The notes under the pieces were generated by a model. That model made no database searches. It was given only the letters and a program-made list of their open reading frames with translations, and was not told the origin of the DNA. A stretch of 64,000 bases of DNA. Origin: CAZHJK01 sp964533275 (GTDB lineage: Bacteria; Bacillota; Clostridia; Eubacteriales; Garciellaceae). The position numbers were made by a program, and so were the translations under genes. Below, in pieces: positions 16,264-25,534 of this stretch (position 1 is the stretch's first letter; every line of letters begins with the position of its first letter). Location of the stretch: contig CAZHJK010000013.1 of the NCBI GenBank assembly GCA_964533275.1, forward strand, positions 12,570 to 76,569. Reading direction: 5' to 3'.

Positions 16264-17628
16264 ATGGAACAATTTATTCTGAATTACAAAAACAATGAAC
16301 CCTATTATATACAAATATATAATTACTTTAAAGGTCAAATAATTAATGGAAATTTAAAAAAGAATGATAAGCTCCCTTCCATTAGGGGATTATCCATGGA
16401 TATTAAGGTAAGCAAAACTACAGTTGAAGCTGCCTATAACCAATTAGTGGTTGAAGGCTATGTTAACAATATTCCAAAGAAGGGGTATTTTATAGTAGAG
16501 CTTAAGGATTATAATTTTTCTAAGAGCAACATTAAAAAAGAGACCCATAAAAAGAACAATAAAACTAATTATATAAATAATGGGGTAGATAGAACAAGCT
16601 TTGATATAAAGATGTGGAAGAAATTATATGGATATGTGCTCCAAGACCAAAGGGAAGAATTATTTACCGGTGGAGATCAACAGGGAGAGGAATTGCTTAG
16701 AAGAGAAATAAGTGACTTTGTACAAAAAACCAGGGGGGTAAAATGTGTAAGTGATCAAATTGTAATTGGAGCTGGAATACAATATTTACTGGGAATTTTA
16801 TGCTCATTACTAAGAAATAAACATTATAATATAGCCTTTGAATATCCAGGATTTAATCAAGCTAAAAATATTTTTGAGGATTATAATATGGATATTATAT
16901 CCATACCTGTTTATCAAGAGGGTATAGATTTGGAAGAATTAAAAAAATCCCAAGCAAAGATGGTATACCTAAGTCCCTCTCACCAGTACCCTACAGGGTC
17001 GGTAATGCCCATTGATAAAAGAATCGAGATTTTAAATTGGGCACAAAAAAATCATGCTGTAATCATAGAAGACGATTATGATTGCCTTATAAGATATGAG
17101 TCCCGTCCTATACCTGCTTTACAAGGTTTAGATAAGACAGGACATGTAATATATCTTGGATCCTTTTCTAAGATTTTATTACCCTCCATAAGGATTAGTT
17201 ATATTATACTCCCCTTGGATATTTTAAAAATTTTTGATAAAGAAAAAAGACGATATGCTCAAACATCTTCAAAAATTGAACAATTAACCCTAGCGAAATT
17301 TATGCAGGAAGGACATTTAGAAAAACATCTAAGGAAAATTAGAAAGCTATATCGTAAAAAAAATGAAATCATAGTAAATTATATAGAAAAAAAGGCAAAG
17401 GATAAAATAAAAATCCTTGGCCATGACTCAGGACTGCATATGATGTTTGAGATATATACGGATAAACCTAATAAAGAGATAGTAATGCAAGCAGCAAATC
17501 ATAATATCTATATAGAAATGGTAGAAAGTTTCCACCAAGTCAAGAAATTAGTAGTCTTTCCCTATAGTGGACTAGAACTAGAGGAAATTGAAAATATTCT
17601 TAACATCTTAATAAAGGAAATTTTTTAG
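16264..17628 (+). CDS. MocR/PdxR-family GntR-aminotransferase regulator
   Basis: A 454-residue fusion regulator. Residues about 5-75 are a GntR winged helix (LPSIRGLSMDIKVSKTTVEAAYNQLVVEGYV). The rest is a fold-type I aminotransferase-like domain with the PLP Asp in IIEDDYDCLIRYE and the Schiff-base Lys in YLGSFSKILLPS. Such proteins sense pyridoxal phosphate or an amino acid-PLP adduct. The divergent vitamin S-component suggests a PdxR role. ATG 16264 is preferred over 16252 since GGTGAT lies between them and the conserved domain begins there. Confidence 0.87.
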   Translation: MEQFILNYKNNEPYYIQIYNYFKGQIINGNLKKNDKLPSIRGLSMDIKVSKTTVEAAYNQLVVEGYVNNIPKKGYFIVELKDYNFSKSNIKKETHKKNNKTNYINNGVDRTSFDIKMWKKLYGYVLQDQREELFTGGDQQGEELLRREISDFVQKTRGVKCVSDQIVIGAGIQYLLGILCSLLRNKHYNIAFEYPGFNQAKNIFEDYNMDIISIPVYQEGIDLEELKKSQAKMVYLSPSHQYPTGSVMPIDKRIEILNWAQKNHAVIIEDDYDCLIRYESRPIPALQGLDKTGHVIYLGSFSKILLPSIRISYIILPLDILKIFDKEKRRYAQTSSKIEQLTLAKFMQEGHLEKHLRKIRKLYRKKNEIIVNYIEKKAKDKIKILGHDSGLHMMFEIYTDKPNKEIVMQAANHNIYIEMVESFHQVKKLVVFPYSGLELEEIENILNILIKEIF

Positions 17629-17661
17629 AAGTTACGGAACAAGGGGTTGTTTTTCTAATCC

Positions 17662-19410
17662 TTATTTTTTAAGTAGTCTATAAATCGTGTTTCTTGATAT
17701 ACCAAGTTCTTCTGCAGTTTTTTTCTTATTTCCATTATTTTTTTCTAAGGTATTTAAAATAATATCATTAGTAATATTTGATAATTTTTCATTTGTTTTT
17801 TCTTCGTGATTAACAGTTTCATCAACTTCCTTTAAACCAGATTTTATTAAGCTGTCCTTAGTTAAATATTTTTCTTCACAATAAAATAGCGATAGTGCAA
17901 TTATATTTTCCAGCTCTCTAATATTGCCTGGCCATTTATAATTTCTTACAAGTTCAGTTGCCTCCTGATCTAAACTAATAACTTTCTTTTCAGAGTCCTC
18001 GGAAAATTTCTTTATAAAATGATTACAAAGAAGAACAGCATCTTCCCCTCTGTTTCGTAATGGTTCTAATGGAAGATATAGTACCTTTAGTCTATAATAA
18101 AGATCCTCTCTAAATCTCTTATCCTGTATCATTTTCTCTAAATTTCTATTGGTGGCTGAAATAATTCTTACATCAATTTGAATTGTTTTATTGCTCCCAA
18201 TCCTACTTAAGGACTTTGTTTCTATAACCCTAAGTAGTTTTGATTGTAGGTGTAAGGGCATTTCTCCAATTTCATCTAAAAATAGAGTGCCTCCATCTGC
18301 TAATTCAAACTTACCAGTTTTACCGCCTTTTTTTGCACCTGTAAAGGCGCCTTCCACATAACCAAAGAGTTCGCTATCAAATAGCTCCTTAGGATAGCTG
18401 GCACAATTAATAGCTACAAAGGGGCCATCTCTCCTAGAACTATAATTGTGTATAGCTTGGGCGAATAGCTCTTTTCCTGTGCCGCTTTCTCCTATTAAAA
18501 GAATGTTTTTATTGCTATGGGAAAATTTTTTAGATATGGCAATAGCATCAGAAAGAGCCTTACTATTGCCAACAAAATTTTTAAACTTATATATAGCTTT
18601 ATATCCAGCTAGATTAGCAGCAGCTTTATAGGAACGTTTTATTCTTCTATATATATCTATGGCTCCAATTATTTCATTATTTTTATCGAAGACAGGAAAT
18701 GCTGAATTAATTAAATGGAAACTTTTATTTTTGTAATTTATGTGATATTCAAAGTCCATATAGGTTTGTTTATTTTCTACCACTTTAGCTAATATGGGGT
18801 CAGAATCTAGGATACTCTTTATATCTTTGTTAAGAATGTCCTCTTTCTTAGCTCCAATAATAGAATAGCCTGATTTATTTATATAGGTAACAATTCCATT
18901 TTTATCACATGCTGAAATGCCATCATCCACAGCATCTAAATAGGTTAATAGATTATTATAATCTCTCAATTCCTTTGACTGATGGTTTATTAACTGCATA
19001 AAACCTTTATTTATCCTATCTGAAAGATTCCTCAGTTTTATTTCTTCCATGTCTAAAGAAATAACTACAAATCTATAATCTATATTGTCTATAGAAAGAT
19101 GGTGCAATGAAGAAACAAAGATATTGATACTTAAATCCCCTTGACTGTCCAGAAAAAATTTTTCACTTTTAAACTTTTCATCATTAAATACACAATTATA
19201 ATATTCATCTTTGTTCTCTCCATCAGAATAAGAACAAATTATTCTTGAATTATCATCTAACATAAATATCCAAAGATTAGAATCTAATATAACCGAAACA
19301 ATGCTATCAAATGATACCCTTATCCTTTCTTCAATAGAATAAGCAGGTGTAGTATTCTTATTTTTACTAATTTTAGAGTTAATGTAGTCCTTTAGTTTTT
19401 GAGCTTCCAT
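17662..19410 (-). CDS. Sigma-54-dependent activator with PAS domain
   Basis: A 582-residue enhancer-binding protein that should activate RNA polymerase carrying sigma-54. A sensory N-terminus is followed by a PAS domain at about 153-260, then an AAA+ domain at about 279-505 with Walker A GESGTGKE (307-314), the sigma-54 contact loop GAFTGAKKG and Walker B LFLDEIGEM. A Fis-type helix-turn-helix ends the protein (KKTAEELGISRNTIYRLLKK). It has no receiver domain, so it probably senses a small ligand. ATG 19410 follows AAAGGTGAGGG. It is divergent from an operon with a visible sigma-54 promoter. Confidence 0.93.
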   Translation of the reverse strand: MEAQKLKDYINSKISKNKNTTPAYSIEERIRVSFDSIVSVILDSNLWIFMLDDNSRIICSYSDGENKDEYYNCVFNDEKFKSEKFFLDSQGDLSINIFVSSLHHLSIDNIDYRFVVISLDMEEIKLRNLSDRINKGFMQLINHQSKELRDYNNLLTYLDAVDDGISACDKNGIVTYINKSGYSIIGAKKEDILNKDIKSILDSDPILAKVVENKQTYMDFEYHINYKNKSFHLINSAFPVFDKNNEIIGAIDIYRRIKRSYKAAANLAGYKAIYKFKNFVGNSKALSDAIAISKKFSHSNKNILLIGESGTGKELFAQAIHNYSSRRDGPFVAINCASYPKELFDSELFGYVEGAFTGAKKGGKTGKFELADGGTLFLDEIGEMPLHLQSKLLRVIETKSLSRIGSNKTIQIDVRIISATNRNLEKMIQDKRFREDLYYRLKVLYLPLEPLRNRGEDAVLLCNHFIKKFSEDSEKKVISLDQEATELVRNYKWPGNIRELENIIALSLFYCEEKYLTKDSLIKSGLKEVDETVNHEEKTNEKLSNITNDIILNTLEKNNGNKKKTAEELGISRNTIYRLLKK

Positions 19411-19432
19411 TTTATCCCTCACCTTTATAAAG

Positions 19433-19490
19433 TGCAACATGTTACAAATTAGAACAGTGAATTTTCTTGACCATGTCACAATTTGCAACA
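19433..19490. promoter_or_regulatory. Candidate enhancer sites (UAS) for the sigma-54 activator
   Basis: TGCAACATGTTACA (19433-19446) is a palindrome with one mismatch. TGTCACAATTTGCAACA (19474-19490) is a weaker one sharing the TGY-RCA arms. They lie about 150-210 bp upstream of the -24/-12 promoter, a usual enhancer distance, and just before the start of the activator gene, so they may also mediate autoregulation. Confidence 0.55.
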
Positions 19491-19639
19491 ATTTCTATTG
19501 AGTATACCTAAACCCTATTTAAAAATCAAGGAGTTTACAAAACAATCTAAAATTATTTTTACCAAAATTATAAAAATAAAGTCGTAAATTAGAGGGTTTC
19601 ACATTATTTAACTATATAAATTTTATTTATAAGGAAAAG

Positions 19640-19655
19640 TTGGCATAGATATTGC
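19640..19655 (+). promoter_or_regulatory. Sigma-54 (-24/-12) promoter
   Basis: TTGGCATAGATATTGC carries the invariant GG (19642-19643) and GC (19654-19655) separated by exactly 10 bases, and matches TTGGCA-N6-TTGC. Transcription would start near 19667, which leaves a short leader with AAAAGGAGGTG before the first gene. Confidence 0.85.
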
Positions 19656-19699
19656 TAATTAATAGAGTCAATCCTCAAATAGAAAAGGAGGTGGGAAGA

Positions 19700-20812
19700 A
19701 TGGTTTATGGAATCAGAAAAAGCATTCTAGATATTGAAAAGAATAGTTATGCAAAGGAAGATCATTTACCAAAGGACTTATCAAATTATATAGATTGTTC
19801 ATCTGGCATAAATCCCTTTGGCTGCTCAGGTGAAGTGAAAGAAAGGCTAAAAAAACTTAGCTGGGAAGATGTGAATTGTTATCCAGAATCAAGCATGGAT
19901 ATAAAACAATGTATTGCCCAGTATTGGGAAGAGGTAGCTGATTTAAAAAAAAATCAAATCTTTTTAGGAGATGGATCCATAGGAATTATTTATAAGATAA
20001 ATAAACTATTTTTAGAGAAAAGCTCTAGGGTGTTAGGTTATTCACCCCAGTTTACAGATTATATTGATGATGTAAAAAGCTATGGAGGTAAATATGAATA
20101 CTGTTTATTAAATAAAGAAAAAAATTTTAAATTTGACCTTCAATTATTCTTGAACAAAATGGAAGATAGTCATAATTTATTTTATCTGGATAATCCAAAC
20201 AATCCAACAGGTCAAATTATAGATATTAAGACAATAGAACAAATCCTAAAAAAAGCTAAGAGCTTAAATAGACCGGTAATTATTGATGAGGCATATGGTG
20301 ATTTTATGAACTTAAGTCAATCGGCAATATCCCTAATTAATAATTACCATAATTTATTTGTAATTAGGACTTTTTCTAAAGGATTAGGGCTTGCCGGACT
20401 TAGGGCAGGATACCTTATTACCTCAAGGAATTTTGGGAAATATTATACCCTAATATCTAATCCCTATGAGATGAATGCAGTAGCAAGGTATTTAGCTGTA
20501 TATGCCATAAGGGATTCAAATTTCATTAAGAAATCAAATGAAAGTATTAGAGAAGCAAAAAAGAGATTGATTGATTCCTTAAAAGTATTTAATCCACTGA
20601 ATACAGATTTGGGGGTTCCCATTATGACTATTAAACACCCGGATTCACAAGTGGATTTAGAAAAATATTTAATGGGGCATGGAATTTTATCAGTATCAGG
20701 AGAAGGGTTTATTGGCCTAGATAAAAGTTATGTAAGACTTAGAATGCCCAATGATATAGAAGGGCTTATAAAAAAATTTAAGGATATAGAAAAACAGCTA
20801 GAAAAGCATTAA
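19700..20812 (+). CDS. HisC/CobD-like class I/II PLP aminotransferase
   Basis: A 370-residue fold-type I PLP enzyme, first gene of the sigma-54 operon. SSGINPFG at the N-terminus, DNPNNPTGQ (164-172), IIDEAYGDF and RTFSKGLGLAGLRAGY with Schiff-base Lys227 are visible. It resembles histidinol-phosphate aminotransferase and threonine-phosphate decarboxylase, but no histidine or cobalamin genes are near, so it is probably an amino acid catabolic transaminase or decarboxylase. A long reading from TTG 19652 would start inside the promoter; ATG 19700 has AAAAGGAGGTG in front. It is 15 bp from the next gene. Confidence 0.85.
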   Translation: MVYGIRKSILDIEKNSYAKEDHLPKDLSNYIDCSSGINPFGCSGEVKERLKKLSWEDVNCYPESSMDIKQCIAQYWEEVADLKKNQIFLGDGSIGIIYKINKLFLEKSSRVLGYSPQFTDYIDDVKSYGGKYEYCLLNKEKNFKFDLQLFLNKMEDSHNLFYLDNPNNPTGQIIDIKTIEQILKKAKSLNRPVIIDEAYGDFMNLSQSAISLINNYHNLFVIRTFSKGLGLAGLRAGYLITSRNFGKYYTLISNPYEMNAVARYLAVYAIRDSNFIKKSNESIREAKKRLIDSLKVFNPLNTDLGVPIMTIKHPDSQVDLEKYLMGHGILSVSGEGFIGLDKSYVRLRMPNDIEGLIKKFKDIEKQLEKH

Positions 20813-20827
20813 AAGAGGAGGATACGC

Positions 20828-22183
20828 ATGAGTCAAGATAAGTATGAAAAATCGAAGGCAGTCGTAGAAAGGGACGGAGAAATCTATCCTGAATTTGCTA
20901 GGATACCCTATTATCCTTTAGCTATAAAAAGAGGAAAAGGAGCAATTATTGAAGATATGGACGGAAACCAGTTTATTGATATGTTATCTAGTGCGTCCTC
21001 ATTAAACACGGGGCATAGCCATCCAAGGATAGTAGATGCTTTAAAATCCCAACTAGATGATTTTATCAGTTATACAGCCGCCTATACCTATTCTGAGCCC
21101 TTGGTAACATTGGGGGAGGAGCTTTGCAAGATCACCCCGGGAGATTTTGAAAAAAGAGTAGTTTATGGACTAACAGGTTCTGATTCCAATGATGGAGCCA
21201 TAAAGCTGGCACGAGCTTATACGGGAAGAAAAATAATTATTTCCTTTATTGGCGCATATCACGGAGCAACCTATGGGGCTATCTCACTTTCCGCAATCAG
21301 CTCAAATATGAGAAGGAAGATAGGACCTCTTTTACCTGATATCGAGCATATTAAATATCCTGAATGTTATAGATGTGATTATAACAAGGATTGCCATACA
21401 TGTAATCTGGAATGTTTAAATGACTTTAAAGCAGCCCTGAATAATCATATACCTGCAGATGAGGTAGCAGCTATTATTATGGAACCTATAGCAGGGGATG
21501 CGGGTCTTATAGTACCACCGAAAAAATATGTGAATGAACTTTATAGAATTTGTAAAGATAATAACATCTTATTTGTCAGCGAAGAGGTGCAACAGGGTTT
21601 TGGAAGAACAGGAAAGTGGTTCGCCATTGAACATTTTGATATTGTACCTGACATGATAATTATGGGAAAATCAATGGCTTCTGGTGTCCCGTTAAGTGCC
21701 ATTGTTGCTAGAAAGGAAATAACAGATTCCTTAGGAACCCCGGCTCATTTATTTACAATGAGTGGCAATGCCCTATCCTGTAGTGCTTCTATAGAAACAA
21801 TAAATGTTTTAAAGGATGAAAATCTCCTTGAAAAGTCAAAAGAGCTGGGAGCCTATACAAAACAGAGATTTGAAAATATGAAAGCAAGGTACGACATTAT
21901 TGGAGATGTAAGGGGTTATGGTTTGTCTATAGGGGTTGACTTAGTAGAGAATAGGGAAACGAAAATAGGAAATAAAAAAGCAGCAGCTAAGATATGTTAT
22001 AGATGCTGGGAAAAGGGAATTATTTTAATTTTTTTAGCCTCAGGAGTTTTAAGAGTGCAACCTCCGTTGGTGATATCTAAAGAAGAACTAGATAGGGCAT
22101 TGGATATTATAGAGAAATCTATTGAAGAATATTTAAATGGAGATATTCCTGATGAAGTATTAAAAGTTGCAAAGGGTTGGTAA
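20828..22183 (+). CDS. Class III PLP enzyme resembling isoleucine 2-epimerase
   Basis: A 451-residue fold-type I enzyme. Residue patterns such as SSASSLNTGHSHPRIVDAL, LTGSDSNDGAIKLARAYTGR, YHGATYGAISLS and RKIGPLLPDIEHIKYP strongly recall the isoleucine 2-epimerase of Lactobacillus buchneri; the Schiff-base Lys281 is in IMGKSMASG, and both end in GW. It may epimerise a branched-chain or other nonpolar amino acid, although 4-aminobutyrate-type aminotransferase is the generic alternative. A Cys-rich insert (Cys180, 183, 189, 192, 196) is present and may bind a metal. It lies between a transaminase-like gene and a transporter under sigma-54 control. Confidence 0.8.
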   Translation: MSQDKYEKSKAVVERDGEIYPEFARIPYYPLAIKRGKGAIIEDMDGNQFIDMLSSASSLNTGHSHPRIVDALKSQLDDFISYTAAYTYSEPLVTLGEELCKITPGDFEKRVVYGLTGSDSNDGAIKLARAYTGRKIIISFIGAYHGATYGAISLSAISSNMRRKIGPLLPDIEHIKYPECYRCDYNKDCHTCNLECLNDFKAALNNHIPADEVAAIIMEPIAGDAGLIVPPKKYVNELYRICKDNNILFVSEEVQQGFGRTGKWFAIEHFDIVPDMIIMGKSMASGVPLSAIVARKEITDSLGTPAHLFTMSGNALSCSASIETINVLKDENLLEKSKELGAYTKQRFENMKARYDIIGDVRGYGLSIGVDLVENRETKIGNKKAAAKICYRCWEKGIILIFLASGVLRVQPPLVISKEELDRALDIIEKSIEEYLNGDIPDEVLKVAKGW

Positions 22184-22245
22184 AAATACCAGTTAAACTA
22201 AATATTACAATAAATATTTAGATATTTATAAAGGAGGAATTATAT

Positions 22246-23364
22246 ATGAATTTTGTAAAGAGTGATACATTTAAGAAATACTTTGTACCTGGCATAGTAT
22301 TTCAATCAGTAGTAATAGCAGGAGGTTATGGAACTGGTGCAGAGCTGTTAGAGTTCTTTTTGAACTTTGGAACGGTTGGTGGCTTAGTGGCTATGCTTGC
22401 TATTTCAGGGGTTATATGGTCAGTTGTTTGTGCTGCGACATTTGAATTTGCCAGGGTATTTAAGGCATTTGATTACAGGACCTTTTTTAAGAGGTTACTA
22501 GGCAAGTATTGGTGGCTTTATGAGGTATGCTATTTAGTACTATTGCTTATTGTTTTAGCGGTTATAGCTTCCTCAGCAGGTACTATATTAAATGAATTGT
22601 TTGGTTTAAATTATTATGTTGGCGTAATTGGAATGATGATAGGTGTAGGTGCCTTAGTTTTAAAGGGAACTGATACTATAGAAAAATTCTTATCCTATTG
22701 GTCCTTTTTGCTTTATGCATTATACATTACATTTCTAGCTGTAACATTTACAAAGTTTGGAACTAATATCTCCGAAGCTTTATCAACGGGTTCAATGGAA
22801 AGCGGATGGGTATTAGGAGGACTAAAATATGCCTTTTATAATCTAGGAATCATACCAGCGGTATTATTTACTGCAAGACATTTAGAAACTAGAAAAGAAG
22901 CTGTAACTGCCGGTATTTTAGCAGGAGTAATAGGAATTATTCCAGGAGCCTTATTATTAATCGCTATGATTGGTTTTTATCCTGATATTTTAACAGCAGC
23001 TGTTCCCACAATTTATATTCTTGACGCAATAAACTCACCATTACTACAATATACATTCCAAATCATTTTATTTGGAACATTAATAGAAACTGGTACTGGG
23101 TTTATATTCGCTGTTACTGAACGTGTATCTGGAACCTATAAGGAACAAAAAAAGACATTATCACCTAAGGTGACATTAACAATAACACTTGCTATGTTAG
23201 CATTAGGAGTATTTATAGCTCAATTTGGATTATTAGGTTTAATAGCCCAAGGATATGGAACCATTACCTGGGGATTCTTCATATTCTATGTAGTACCAGT
23301 GGTTACATTGGGAGTGTATAAGGTTAAACAAAAGGATGCAAAATTAGGTTTAAATAAGAAATAA
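22246..23364 (+). CDS. YkvI-family membrane transporter-like protein
   Basis: A 372-residue integral membrane protein with about ten hydrophobic helices, matching the YkvI family, whose members look like secondary transporters of the APC/LeuT type but have no firm substrate. VIAGGYGTGAELLEFF near the N-terminus is a family hallmark. AAAGGAGGA precedes the ATG, 62 bp after the epimerase-like gene. As the last gene of the sigma-54 operon, ended by a clear terminator, it is probably the uptake or exchange carrier for the amino acid used by the two PLP enzymes. Confidence 0.8.
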   Translation: MNFVKSDTFKKYFVPGIVFQSVVIAGGYGTGAELLEFFLNFGTVGGLVAMLAISGVIWSVVCAATFEFARVFKAFDYRTFFKRLLGKYWWLYEVCYLVLLLIVLAVIASSAGTILNELFGLNYYVGVIGMMIGVGALVLKGTDTIEKFLSYWSFLLYALYITFLAVTFTKFGTNISEALSTGSMESGWVLGGLKYAFYNLGIIPAVLFTARHLETRKEAVTAGILAGVIGIIPGALLLIAMIGFYPDILTAAVPTIYILDAINSPLLQYTFQIILFGTLIETGTGFIFAVTERVSGTYKEQKKTLSPKVTLTITLAMLALGVFIAQFGLLGLIAQGYGTITWGFFIFYVVPVVTLGVYKVKQKDAKLGLNKK

Positions 23365-23377
23365 AGAGCTGATGATT

Positions 23378-23414
23378 AGCAGGGCGAAGATAAATTCGCA
23401 CCTGCTTTTTTATT
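23378..23414 (+). terminator. Terminator of the sigma-54 operon
   Basis: AGCAGG-GCGAA pairs with TTCGC-CCTGCT (one bulged A) and runs into TTTTTTATT. Confidence 0.85.
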
Positions 23415-23463
23415 ATAAAGGTCTTATATAATAAAAAGAAGCACACATTTTGCCATCGCCGAA

Positions 23464-23480
23464 GGGAACCTAAGGTTCCC
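23464..23480. repeat. GGGAACCTAAGGTTCCC palindrome
   Basis: A near-perfect 17-base palindrome of the same family as 13681-13704 and 46677-46695. Confidence 0.65.
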
Positions 23481-23561
23481 TAGCGGAAGTAGTATATTTT
23501 TGGGTTTTTGTGGAGATATAAGATATAATAAAGGAAGGATCTTAAGAAAGCAGGGATAAAT

Positions 23562-24362
23562 ATGAATGGTGAATTAAAAAATAAAAAGTTATTTCTATTG
23601 GATATGGATGGGACTATCTATATAGACGATGTATTATTTGAACATAGCCTTAAGTTTTTAAATGCGATTAAGGCAAAGGGCGGGGAATTTGTATTTCTAA
23701 CAAATAACTCCTCGAAAGGTGTAAATGATTATATTGTAAGGCTTTCAAGGCTAGGTATCAAAGTGAATAAGTCTAACTTTTTAACCTCCTCCCAAGCAAC
23801 AGCTCTATACTTAAAGGAGAATTATGGGGATAAAAAGATATATGTTTTGGGAACGAAGTCCTTAAAGAAAGAATTTGAAGATAATAATATCTGGATAACA
23901 GATAAATATGAGGATGATATTAATTGTCTGGTAGTGGGATATGATACAGAGCTTACCTATTCTAAGTTAGTTGATGCATGTAGGTTATTAATAACTAAGG
24001 ACATAGACTTTATCGCAACAAATCCTGACCTTATATGCCCAGTATCCTTTGGCTATGTTCCAGATTGCGGATCTATATGTGACATGCTAAAGGTTGCCAC
24101 AAAAAGAAAAGCAAAATACATAGGAAAACCTAATCCCACAATGGTAGAGCTTGCAGTTAAGAATAGTAGATTTGCTAAGGGAGAAACTATTGTAATAGGT
24201 GATAGACTATATACGGATATTGCCTGTGGTATAAATGCTAAGGTTTCAACAGCTCTTGTACTTTCAGGGGAAACTAAAAAAGAGGATTTATCAAAATCTA
24301 AATATAAACCAGATTATATTTTCCATGATATAGGTGAGATTTATAATTACTATACTACTTAA
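23562..24362 (+). CDS. HAD-IIA family hydrolase, NagD/AraL-like sugar phosphatase
   Basis: A 266-residue haloacid-dehalogenase phosphatase of subclass IIA. Motif I is LLDMDGTIY (nucleophile Asp in DMDGT), motif II FLTNNSS, motif III has the Lys in IGKPNP, and motif IV is VIGDRLYTDI. Known relatives hydrolyse p-nitrophenyl phosphate, sugar phosphates or nucleotides as house-cleaning enzymes. CAGGGATAAAT precedes the ATG. It stands alone between the sigma-54 operon and the yerB-murJ pair; substrate unknown. Confidence 0.9.
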   Translation: MNGELKNKKLFLLDMDGTIYIDDVLFEHSLKFLNAIKAKGGEFVFLTNNSSKGVNDYIVRLSRLGIKVNKSNFLTSSQATALYLKENYGDKKIYVLGTKSLKKEFEDNNIWITDKYEDDINCLVVGYDTELTYSKLVDACRLLITKDIDFIATNPDLICPVSFGYVPDCGSICDMLKVATKRKAKYIGKPNPTMVELAVKNSRFAKGETIVIGDRLYTDIACGINAKVSTALVLSGETKKEDLSKSKYKPDYIFHDIGEIYNYYTT

Positions 24363-24473
24363 ATTGACTTTAATTAGGAAGGGTGCTCAGATGACGGGTT
24401 AGGGTATAAATAAATCTTGAGGGAATATAAATTAAACTAGAAGGACGAGTATCTTAAAAAGGAGGGAAACTAA

Positions 24474-25499
24474 ATGAAAAAATACTTTATTATTACTATG
24501 TGTTTTGCATTTGTGTTAATGTTAGCAGCATGTTCAAAAACCTCTGAAATCCCGGGAGATAATACGCCAGATAAAGAGAACGAACCCATCCCAGTAAGTC
24601 AATATTATGAAATTCCAGAGGGTGTTTCACCTCTGACTGGACTTCATTACCATGGAGATGGGCGAGCAATTATAGTGCAGATTGAAAATACCATTGAGGC
24701 TAGACCACAGAGTGGAATAGCCCATGCCGATCTTATTTATGAGATGGAGGTTGAAAGTACTATAACAAGGCTTACAGCATTTTTTCTAAGTGAATATCCC
24801 GAAAAAGTAGGTCCTGTTAGGAGTGCAAGAAAACAACAAATACATCTTTGGAGTGAATGGGATTACCTATTTTCATATTTTGGAGGGTCGGAAAAAGAGG
24901 GACAAAACATTTATGAAATTAAAGAAGAATTGGAAATTAATTCACCAGATAATGATGGTATGGGGAGTGGCAAGGAATTTTCCCGATCAAAAGATAGGAA
25001 ATCACCCCATAATTCCTATTTAAATCTTTCCAACTTAATAGATAATACCTATGACTATAAACCAGAGAGACGAACTATTTATTATGATGAAAATGTAGAA
25101 ATAGATGGAGAGACAGCAGAAAAGATTTCACTTATGTATCGCGCAGATAATAAAATAGAATATAGATATAATAGTGAAACTAATGAGTATGAACGTTATA
25201 TTAATGGAGAACAAATGATAGATATAGAAAATAATCAACAAGTGGCAGTTAAAAACATAGTAGTACAATATGCTAATCATTATAAAGTAACAGATACAGT
25301 GTATACTAATATTGATCTTATAGGTAGTGGTACAGCAGAATACTTTACCGATGGAATAAAGAGAACTGGAAGATGGGAGAGGGAAGATATAGATTCCCCT
25401 ACAATGTACTTTGATGAAAATGGCGAGAAGATTCCATTTAAACCAGGAAAGACTTTTATCCAAATAGTTCGTAATGATACAAAGGTTATAACAGAGTAA
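24474..25499 (+). CDS. YerB-like lipoprotein, DUF3048
   Basis: A 341-residue secreted lipoprotein. The signal peptide ends in the lipobox LAAC with Cys20. The DUF3048 pattern is clear: SPLTGL, RAIIVQIENTIEARPQSGIAHADLIYE, and GPVRSARKQQIHLWSEWD. The function of YerB is not established. AAAGGAGGGAAAC precedes the ATG. It is 35 bp before murJ, hinting at a cell-envelope role, though that is inference from position. Confidence 0.88.
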   Translation: MKKYFIITMCFAFVLMLAACSKTSEIPGDNTPDKENEPIPVSQYYEIPEGVSPLTGLHYHGDGRAIIVQIENTIEARPQSGIAHADLIYEMEVESTITRLTAFFLSEYPEKVGPVRSARKQQIHLWSEWDYLFSYFGGSEKEGQNIYEIKEELEINSPDNDGMGSGKEFSRSKDRKSPHNSYLNLSNLIDNTYDYKPERRTIYYDENVEIDGETAEKISLMYRADNKIEYRYNSETNEYERYINGEQMIDIENNQQVAVKNIVVQYANHYKVTDTVYTNIDLIGSGTAEYFTDGIKRTGRWEREDIDSPTMYFDENGEKIPFKPGKTFIQIVRNDTKVITE

Positions 25500-25534
25500 A
25501 ATAAATGAAATCTCCCTTGTCTCGAGGTGTATAA

